NCBI RefSeq assembly: GCF_030063415.1
Contig: NZ_JASITA010000031.1
Coordinates: 23,855-87,854, forward strand
Length of the DNA stretch: 64,000 bases
Direction of reading: 5' to 3'
From: Streptomyces sp. H27-C3
GTDB lineage: Bacteria > Actinomycetota > Actinomycetes > Streptomycetales > Streptomycetaceae
Below the pieces are notes generated by a model that worked only from the letters and a program-made list of their open reading frames with translations, was not told where the DNA came from and did no database searches. This document shows, one piece after another, positions 58,524-64,000 of the stretch. A program made the position numbers and the translations under genes. Position 1 is the first letter of the stretch. Each line of letters begins with the position of its first letter.

Positions 58524-58982
58524 TTACTTAGTGTAATCCTTGATGCGCGAAACACTCATGAGATCACCAGCTGCATTGCGCATATCGGTCTGGATCTTCA
58601 CCTCGTCCTTCGCGTGCTGGGCGCGGGTGAAGTCGAGATGGTTGGAAATGTGCGCGCATGCCTCTTTGAGTGTTCCCAGCTGGCTGTTCCAGGCATCATG
58701 CATCTGAGTGAGGGCGGAACCCATGTCGAGCCCGTCATTCAATAGCTCAATGGAGGCGTCGAAGGTGTTCTGGCGGGCGTGATCGGCATCTACACGCAGC
58801 CCTTCGCGCAGGCCGTACGCCATATTGCCCAACTTGCCCAACTCGTCGTCACGGACAACCAGATCTGCCTGGCCTCCAGTGCTGCCCCCACCTCCGTCGG
58901 CTGGAATCTGATTCAGCTGCATGTTCGTGGACTGCCTCTCGGCGGCCTCGGTCTTCAGCTGTTCCCATTCGTCCCAAGCCAT
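58524..58982 (-). CDS. ESX/WXG100-like small protein
   Basis: A 152-residue protein starting at ATG 58982 after GGAGAAGGAA. A disordered Gly-rich part (residues 20-40) precedes a helical hairpin: LGKLGNMAYGLREGLRVDADHARQNTFDASIELLNDGLDMGSAL and then MHDAWNSQLGTLKEACAHISNHLDFTRAQ. The turn has a Trp-containing AWNSQL motif where WXG100 proteins have WxG. It ends 13 bases before the effector gene and probably acts as its partner or targeting subunit for type VII secretion. Confidence 0.8.
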   Translation of the reverse strand: MAWDEWEQLKTEAAERQSTNMQLNQIPADGGGGSTGGQADLVVRDDELGKLGNMAYGLREGLRVDADHARQNTFDASIELLNDGLDMGSALTQMHDAWNSQLGTLKEACAHISNHLDFTRAQHAKDEVKIQTDMRNAAGDLMSVSRIKDYTK

Positions 58983-59171
58983 GTCTGGGTTCCTTCTCCC
59001 GCGAACGTCATCTGGATTGCGGAGCTGCAGCGGTCAATGCCACACCAGTCGATTGCAACAACCACCGGTGCTGCCGAGTCGCGCCTCTACTTCCGCTCCT
59101 AGCGGCCCTCTTCGGGTCGTCCCTGTTGTTGCCCGCAGGGGGGGCGGGTGCGGCTTTCCGCGGGACTCAGT

Positions 59172-60431
59172 TCATTCGACACGACGGCGGTTGCGGATGA
59201 CACCGGTGGCGATTGCGGTGCCGATCAGGGCGGCGGCTCCCAGACCCAGGGCGATCCAGAGGGTGGTGTTGTCGCCCGCGTCGGAGGCGGTTGTCGCGGC
59301 GGCCGGCTTGTCGTCCTTCGCGGTCTTCTCGCTGCCACCTGCGGACTTGGAGGCGCCCGGGGACGGCGACTTGAGTGCTGCCGCTGCCAGGTCCGGGATG
59401 GGGTACTCGTCGGCCGGGCCGGGGTCGCCGGGGATCTCCAGCGCGATGCGGGGGCGGATGACGCCGTAACCCACTACGTCGTCGCGCTTCAGGCCCTTGT
59501 CGTTGCCGCTGGCCGTGGTCATCAGGACGCGGAGGACCTGATTGTTCGTCCAGTCGGGGTGCTTGGACCAGAGGAGGGCTGCTGAGGCGGAGGCGAGGGC
59601 TGACGCGTTACTGGTGCCGGTTCCCGAGCAGATCCCGGAGCTGTCGGCACACGCGCTGGCGATGTCCTTCGCCGGCGCGGCGAGGTCGACTTGGGGTCCC
59701 CACTGGGAGTTCTCTACGGGCTTTGCCTTCTGGTCCACTCCACCGACTCCCACGACACCTGGGGTCGCTGCTGGGTATCCCAAGAAGTTCGAGGTGTCGC
59801 CGTTGTTGCCGACCGCCGCGAAGATCAACTTACCCTTGTTGTTGGCGTACTTCACGGCGGCGCTCAACTGTGGGGGACTGGTGTTCTCCTGGCCCGGAGC
59901 ATTGAACTGTCCCAACGAGATGTTGATGATCTGGGCATCGGAATCCGCTGCGAATCGAATCGACTTCGCCATGTACTCGAAGAATCTGGCCCGTGCGTTC
60001 ACCTTTCCGTAGTCCTCCTTCGTGGAGACCATCCGGATCGGTAGAATTTTGGCTCCTGGCGCAAGTCCGAACACGCCGGCCGCCCTGCCCTGTGCGCCAG
60101 TCGCTGCGATCAGACCAGCCATGCCCGTGCCGTGGTCTGCGTGGTCCTTGTGCTCATCGCCGGGCAGTTTCGAGTAGTCCTTGCCATCAAGAACTTGACC
60201 TCGAAGATCGGGTCCGGAATCATCCACGCCGGAATCGATGACAGCGACTGTGATGCCACGGCCGGTACTGGTCTTCCACATCTCTTCTGCGTGCATGGCC
60301 TTCAGGTGCCACTGCCTGTTCCAGGCAGTGTCCGCATGGGCCGGAACCGTCGCAACACCCGTCAGCAAGAGCCCGACTCCGGCCGACAAGGCCGATCGGA
60401 ATCGGAACGATCGCTTACTACTGGTACTCAT
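59172..60431 (-). CDS. Mycosin, type VII secretion-associated serine protease
   Basis: A 419-residue subtilisin-type protease of the MycP family, anchored outside the membrane. Signal peptide to about residue 33; catalytic Asp66 in VAVIDSGVDDSG, His100 in DHADHGTGMAGLI, oxyanion Asn in AAVGNNGD and Ser274 in GTGTSNASALAS. A Pro/Ser/Lys linker (about 345-385) leads to one C-terminal membrane helix (LWIALGLGAAALIGTAIATGV) and RNRRR. Mycosins are essential parts of type VII systems. It lies in an operon with two ESX-type genes upstream. A 189-base gap (58983-59171) separates it from the next gene. Confidence 0.94.
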   Translation of the reverse strand: MSTSSKRSFRFRSALSAGVGLLLTGVATVPAHADTAWNRQWHLKAMHAEEMWKTSTGRGITVAVIDSGVDDSGPDLRGQVLDGKDYSKLPGDEHKDHADHGTGMAGLIAATGAQGRAAGVFGLAPGAKILPIRMVSTKEDYGKVNARARFFEYMAKSIRFAADSDAQIINISLGQFNAPGQENTSPPQLSAAVKYANNKGKLIFAAVGNNGDTSNFLGYPAATPGVVGVGGVDQKAKPVENSQWGPQVDLAAPAKDIASACADSSGICSGTGTSNASALASASAALLWSKHPDWTNNQVLRVLMTTASGNDKGLKRDDVVGYGVIRPRIALEIPGDPGPADEYPIPDLAAAALKSPSPGASKSAGGSEKTAKDDKPAAATTASDAGDNTTLWIALGLGAAALIGTAIATGVIRNRRRVE

Positions 60432-60451
60432 CTGTTTCCCTCTTGCCGATG

Positions 60452-62065
60452 TCAGTCGATGACGGGAGGCACTGCACGACGGTTGTTCTGCTGCCAGGTC
60501 TCCTCGTCCTCGACGAGGTAGTCCGGCCGGTCGTTTCCTTGCTCGTCACGAGGCTTCCTCCGCGTGCGCGAACTCGGCGGCGGAACTGCCGCCCCGCCGC
60601 GGCCCGCTGGACCCGTCGCTTGAGGAGCGCTGCCCGGGGTGGCACCACGGACCAAACCGGTCCCGCCAGTCGTGAAGGGGCGGGTGCCTGCTCGGCTCGA
60701 CTGGTTGGGGCGCCCGCCCACAATGCCTCCGGTCTCGCTCGCCAAGCGGCGGCCGACAGCTGATCCGCGTTGACCTGTGCTGGCGCCTCCCGCGCCGGCA
60801 CCAGTACCGGCACCCATCGGTCCACGAGCTGCGCCTCCTGTGCCGGCGCCTCCCGAACCGGACCCCATGGGCCCGCGACCGTAAGCGCCCTCGCCACCGA
60901 CGACGGTGCCGCGAGCGATTCCGCCCGGGGTGCGGCTGGTGCTGGGCGTGGGACGCCCGCCGACGATGCCGCCGCTGCCGGGAGCACGTCCGGCAGATCC
61001 TGCTGCTCCGGACGTGCCCTGTCCGGGCAGCATTGGGGGACGAACACCCGAGTTCTGTCGACGGGCCCCGTCCGGGGCCGAGGATGCAGGCGTCCTGCCG
61101 CCGCTCGCTGGCGGAGCCAGACCGAGGGGCGGCACCATGCTTCCGTCCGGCCGACCGGTGGCTGGTACGTTGGCCGACGGTGCGGCGGATAGTCCCGACG
61201 GAGTCTGTGGCAGCGTGCCAACCGAGTCGATCTCCATGCCGACCGGGCGCTCCGGTCGTACGGCGCCGGCTGAAGACGAGACGCCGTCAGTTTGCTGAGT
61301 TCCGTATGCGCCTGGCAGGGAAGGTCCTGCATCACTGGAGCGGCCGCTCGTAGCCGTGGAGAGCGGCCCGGATCCGCTGTTCGAAGGAGCCGCTGATCCG
61401 CCCTCGGCAGAACGTGGGGCTGCCTCGTGGTTGACAGCAGGCCGCCATTCCTCGAAGCCACCCATATACCGAGCCGGAGGCGGAAACGTAGGCGGCTGAA
61501 CGCTGTTGACCTGATGCGCCGACAGCTCGTACGCCTGCGCGAGCTTCCTCAGCCGCTGTACCGCCTCAAGGCGCGCCGCATCCATCCGCCCCTGCGCGGC
61601 AGTCGCGTCCGACTGGGAGCTCTGTGCAACTGTGCGGGCGTCCGGGTCGTTTCTGTTTTCCGGGTCCGTCGCAGCCTTGTAGTTCTTCTGGGCGCTCAGC
61701 AGCTCGCCCTTGGCCTTTGTCGTCTCGGAGAGCGGGGGCATCGTGGCCTTGGCTTCGGCAACGGCCGTCGAGACCTGCTCCATCCACCGGGACGCGACCT
61801 CGCTGTACTCCCCGAGATGCAGCGTGGCATTCGCGGTCTGGTTGCCCCACTGGCGGAAGGCGTCGCCGCCCTCGCCGTGCCAAGGCAGGCCGGCCACATG
61901 CGTCTTGAGGTCCTCGCCGATCTTGGAGATCGCCGCGGCTGCTCCGGAGAGCTTGCGGGCCAGGTTCGCAGGGCCCGCCGGATTGGCAGCCGTGAGCATC
62001 GCCGCCAGCTTCTCGTGCGACATGGCCTCGAAGTTCGTGCTCTTCGCCTGTGGCTTCCCACTCAT
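60452..62065 (-). CDS. PPE-like type VII secretion protein with Gly-rich repeats
   Basis: A 537-residue protein. Residues 1-190 are helical: LARKLSGAAAAISKIGEDLK, PWHGEGGDAFRQWGNQTANA and VASRWMEQVSTAVAEAKATM form a WXG/PPE-type hairpin with the Trp-His-Gly-Glu-Gly turn. Residues 200-510 are Pro/Ser/Gly/Thr-rich with repeated SGGIVGGRP and GxxRGxxxG units. The C-terminal motif RPDYLVEDEETWQQNNRRAV, then PPVID, recurs at the ends of Streptomyces type VII-linked proteins, as I recall. The start overlaps the stop of the upstream small protein by one base (TGATG). Just upstream of the mycosin gene. Confidence 0.85.
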   Translation of the reverse strand: MSGKPQAKSTNFEAMSHEKLAAMLTAANPAGPANLARKLSGAAAAISKIGEDLKTHVAGLPWHGEGGDAFRQWGNQTANATLHLGEYSEVASRWMEQVSTAVAEAKATMPPLSETTKAKGELLSAQKNYKAATDPENRNDPDARTVAQSSQSDATAAQGRMDAARLEAVQRLRKLAQAYELSAHQVNSVQPPTFPPPARYMGGFEEWRPAVNHEAAPRSAEGGSAAPSNSGSGPLSTATSGRSSDAGPSLPGAYGTQQTDGVSSSAGAVRPERPVGMEIDSVGTLPQTPSGLSAAPSANVPATGRPDGSMVPPLGLAPPASGGRTPASSAPDGARRQNSGVRPPMLPGQGTSGAAGSAGRAPGSGGIVGGRPTPSTSRTPGGIARGTVVGGEGAYGRGPMGSGSGGAGTGGAARGPMGAGTGAGAGGASTGQRGSAVGRRLASETGGIVGGRPNQSSRAGTRPFTTGGTGLVRGATPGSAPQATGPAGRGGAAVPPPSSRTRRKPRDEQGNDRPDYLVEDEETWQQNNRRAVPPVID

Positions 62066-62559
62066 CAGAAGCCCGTTTCCTTGCTGGTGTCCTTCTTGGC
62101 GGGGCCGCCGACAGGCTCCTGGACGGTCGGGTCCCGGTCCTTGTCGTAGTACTTCTCCGCCTGCGCGTTGATCGCGGCCATACGGTCCCGGATGTCCACG
62201 TCGACGTTCTCGTAGCCCACGCGCGAGGCATGAACCGCCAGGCCCATCCCCTCGATCTGGGTTCCGAGCGCCTTCGACAGCTTTTCCAGCTCCTCGTGGA
62301 CGACGCTGTACGACTCGAAGAGGTACTGCGCCTCATGGAAGTCCTCGGAACCGAGGTGGGCGCGGACCAGCCGGTCGTCGGCCATCCTGTCCGGAGCCGC
62401 CTCGGATTTGTCGAGCTCGGTCAGCAGGTCGTCGACCCGCTTCTTGAAGCCCTTCATCTTGTCGGCCTCGATCACCAAAGCCTGTTGAGGGTTCACCCCG
62501 TAAAACGTGTCGAACGACCGGCCCGAGTCCGGTGTTGACGCTCCGCCCTCATCTGCCAC
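62065..62559 (-). CDS. ESX-like helical protein
   Basis: A 164-residue protein from GTG 62559 with GGGGAG upstream; first gene of the type VII operon. Helices: ALVIEADKMKGFKKRVDDLLTELDKSEAAPDRM and then FHEAQYLFESYSVVHEELEKLSKALGTQIEGMGLAVHASR, the layout of ESX-secreted or chaperone-like proteins, without a strict WxG turn. The C-terminal tail is charged (KKDTSKETGF). Immediately followed by the PPE-like gene with which it probably forms a heterodimer. Confidence 0.8.
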   Translation of the reverse strand: MADEGGASTPDSGRSFDTFYGVNPQQALVIEADKMKGFKKRVDDLLTELDKSEAAPDRMADDRLVRAHLGSEDFHEAQYLFESYSVVHEELEKLSKALGTQIEGMGLAVHASRVGYENVDVDIRDRMAAINAQAEKYYDKDRDPTVQEPVGGPAKKDTSKETGF

Positions 62560-62820
62560 AATTTTCTCCCCGTTACTGCCAAAGCATCACGGATCACTTT
62601 ACGTATCGACAGTGACAATGCGAGGCTGGTTGGTTCAGGTGTAATTCTGGCTTGATGGTGATGACTTGGACATGTCGGGCTCTCCGGAGGGCGTGACGGT
62701 CACCACACCAGCGGCGGCCCGGTCGGCTCGTTACGCCTTCGGGGAGTCTGCTGGGTCTCCCTGGTTCCGACGCGCCAGGCTCACTCCGAACGCCCTCACT
62801 CCGAACGCCCTCACCACACA

Positions 62821-62854
62821 CAGCAGCGCCGCCGGGGGAGCGGCGGCGCTGCTG
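62821..62854 (-). terminator. Chitinase gene terminator hairpin
   Basis: CAGCAGCGCCGCC (62821-62833) pairs perfectly with 62842-62854 across an 8-base loop, about 40 bases after the chitinase stop. The rest of the 335-base gap (62560-62895) holds short direct repeats CTCACTCCGAACGCC (62780-62814) and no gene that I can see. Confidence 0.85.
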
Positions 62855-62895
62855 GTTCGGGTGGGGGGAGGGGGCCCAGCGGGTACCGGGAAGGG

Positions 62896-63981
62896 TTACG
62901 GCAGCTTGTGGACGTGTGGGCCGACCGCGTCCGACCAAGCGTTGCCCGCCGTCGCGTCCCAGTTCGTCGACCAGGTCATCGCGCCGCGCAGACCCGGGTA
63001 CGTCTTGGACGGCTTGAGCGAGCCGCAGTTGGTGCCGCCGGTCAGACAGCCCAGGGCGTTTTTGATGATCCGCGGGTCCACGTAACCGCTGCCCGCGCCC
63101 CGCGTTGATGCCGGGACTCCGATGCCCACCTGGCTCGGGTCCAGGCCGCCCTCCAGCTGGATGCAGGCGAGTGCGGTGAGGAAGTCCACCGAGCCCTGCG
63201 AGTAGACCTTGCCGTCGCAGCCCAGCATCGAACCGCTGTTGTAGTACTGCATGTTGGCGACGGTCAGGATGCCCTTCACGGCCAGCGCCGTCTTGAAGTA
63301 CTCGGTTGACGTCGACTGCATGTCGGTCGTCTGCGGCGCCATCGTGAGGACCAGCTCCGAACCCGCCCTGGCCGACAGCTGTTTGAGTGCCTCTGTCAGA
63401 TACGTGGCGTTGACGCCGTGCTCCAGGTCGATGTCGATCCCGTTGAAGCCGTACTCCCGCATCAACGTGTGCGCGCTGTCCGCGAACGCGGTCGCGGGGG
63501 CGTCGTTGTTGATCGTGACGTTGCCCTTCTCGCCGCCGACCGAGAGGATCACCGACTTTCCGGCCGCCTTCTTGGCCGCGATGTCGGCCTTGAAGTCGTC
63601 GGCCGAGGAATAGCCGACCGCCGGGTCGAGGGTGAAGGTGAGTTCGCCGGCGGTGGGGGTCGCATCGGCGAAGGAGACCGCGATGATGTCGTACTGCGAC
63701 GGCACGGCGCCGAGCTTCTGGACCGTCGCGCCGTTGTTGAAGTTCTGCCAGTAGCCGGTCAGTGCGTGCTTGGGCACTGCCGCCGCGCCGACCACGGCCC
63801 TCGTGTCATCTGCGGGCGCGACCACGGCCTTCGTGTCATCTGCGGGCGCGCCCGCGGCTACTCCCGTGGTGGTGAGCGCCGCCGTGACGGCCAGCGCCAA
63901 GGCCGCGCCGACTCCGATCCGTCGTCGAGCGCTGCTGCGAGGGGCCTGGAACGCGTGACGGGCCTGCTGAGTGCGGTCCAC
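62896..63981 (-). CDS. Secreted GH18 chitinase
   Basis: A 361-residue family 18 glycoside hydrolase from GTG 63981 after GGAGG. A long signal region (residues 1-46) is followed by a duplicated PADDT(K/R)AVV segment (46-64) and then the catalytic barrel starting HALTGYWQNFNNG. The catalytic motif GIDIDLEHG gives Asp183, Asp185 and the proton donor Glu187. LTMAPQTTDMQ, QYYNSGSMLGCDG and the final MTWSTNWDATAG (conserved Trp) are typical. No carbohydrate-binding module is attached. It releases chitin oligomers, and could feed the sugar-acid pathway at 46-53 kb. Confidence 0.94.
   Translation of the reverse strand: MDRTQQARHAFQAPRSSARRRIGVGAALALAVTAALTTTGVAAGAPADDTKAVVAPADDTRAVVGAAAVPKHALTGYWQNFNNGATVQKLGAVPSQYDIIAVSFADATPTAGELTFTLDPAVGYSSADDFKADIAAKKAAGKSVILSVGGEKGNVTINNDAPATAFADSAHTLMREYGFNGIDIDLEHGVNATYLTEALKQLSARAGSELVLTMAPQTTDMQSTSTEYFKTALAVKGILTVANMQYYNSGSMLGCDGKVYSQGSVDFLTALACIQLEGGLDPSQVGIGVPASTRGAGSGYVDPRIIKNALGCLTGGTNCGSLKPSKTYPGLRGAMTWSTNWDATAGNAWSDAVGPHVHKLP
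63791..63850. repeat. Tandem 30-base repeat in chitinase leader
   Basis: 63791-63820 and 63821-63850 are the same 30-base unit with one mismatch, encoding the duplicated APADDT(K/R)AVV stretch after the signal peptide. Confidence 0.9.
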
Positions 63982-64000
63982 GTGCTGCCTCCGTGGGGGG

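Overview
The window is chromosomal DNA of very high G+C content with many GTG starts and a gene set typical of the Streptomyces chromosome core: an acyl-CoA carboxylase beta/epsilon pair, biotin ligase, class III adenylate cyclase, GAF-GGDEF protein, histidine ammonia-lyase, mycothiol S-conjugate amidase, GTP-type PEP carboxykinase and a GH18 chitinase. From memory the order matches the conserved arm containing birA, cya, hutH, metB, greA, mca and pck in Streptomyces coelicolor; this was not checked by a search.

Layout. 1-1850: Maf pyrophosphatase, a decayed VapBC-like toxin-antitoxin pair with a perfect palindromic operator, and a 42-residue membrane protein. 1850-4000: TetR regulator divergent from a secreted SGNH esterase. 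4000-12600: pccB-pccE, birA, cya, an enoyl-CoA hydratase, a diguanylate cyclase and hutH. 12600-19700: a sortase (LAXTG) substrate, an L,D-transpeptidase lipoprotein, an XRE regulator divergent from a zinc alcohol dehydrogenase, a DUF1330 gene with its ribosome binding site inside an inverted repeat, a polytopic membrane protein, and a ClgR/PopR-like regulator ending in Leu-Ala-Ala. 19700-22130: a patchwork of gene relics around a broken transposase, then CutA and a protein with an expanded Cys-Gly repeat. 22100-32700: housekeeping genes (msrA, metB, a coupled sigma-like/membrane pair, a MarR regulator, threonine ammonia-lyase, a DrrAB-type exporter, greA, mca). 32700-46000: a REP-like repeat block, a large STAND ATPase/TPR protein, a DUF255 thioredoxin-fold protein, TrhA, pckG, an aminotransferase and several relics.

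46000-53400 is the most coherent functional unit: an N-acyl-D-amino-acid deacylase and a PLP fold-III deaminase on the minus strand, divergent from a translationally coupled operon of PfkB-type sugar kinase, IclR regulator and RidA, followed by a GntP permease. I infer uptake of a sugar-acid amide such as N-acetyl-D-glucosaminate (oxidised chitin monomer), deacetylation, deamination to 2-keto-3-deoxygluconate, and phosphorylation, with RidA clearing the enamine/imine intermediate.

55500-62600 is a type VII secretion accessory locus: two small ESX-like proteins, a PPE-like protein, a mycosin protease, a 759-residue putative secreted effector with a glycine-rich hydrophobic segment, and a lipoprotein whose start overlaps the effector stop, the arrangement expected of a toxin and its immunity lipoprotein. 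No EccB, EccC, EccD or EccE gene is in the window. The right edge holds a secreted GH18 chitinase. I see no tRNA, rRNA, CRISPR array or complete insertion sequence.
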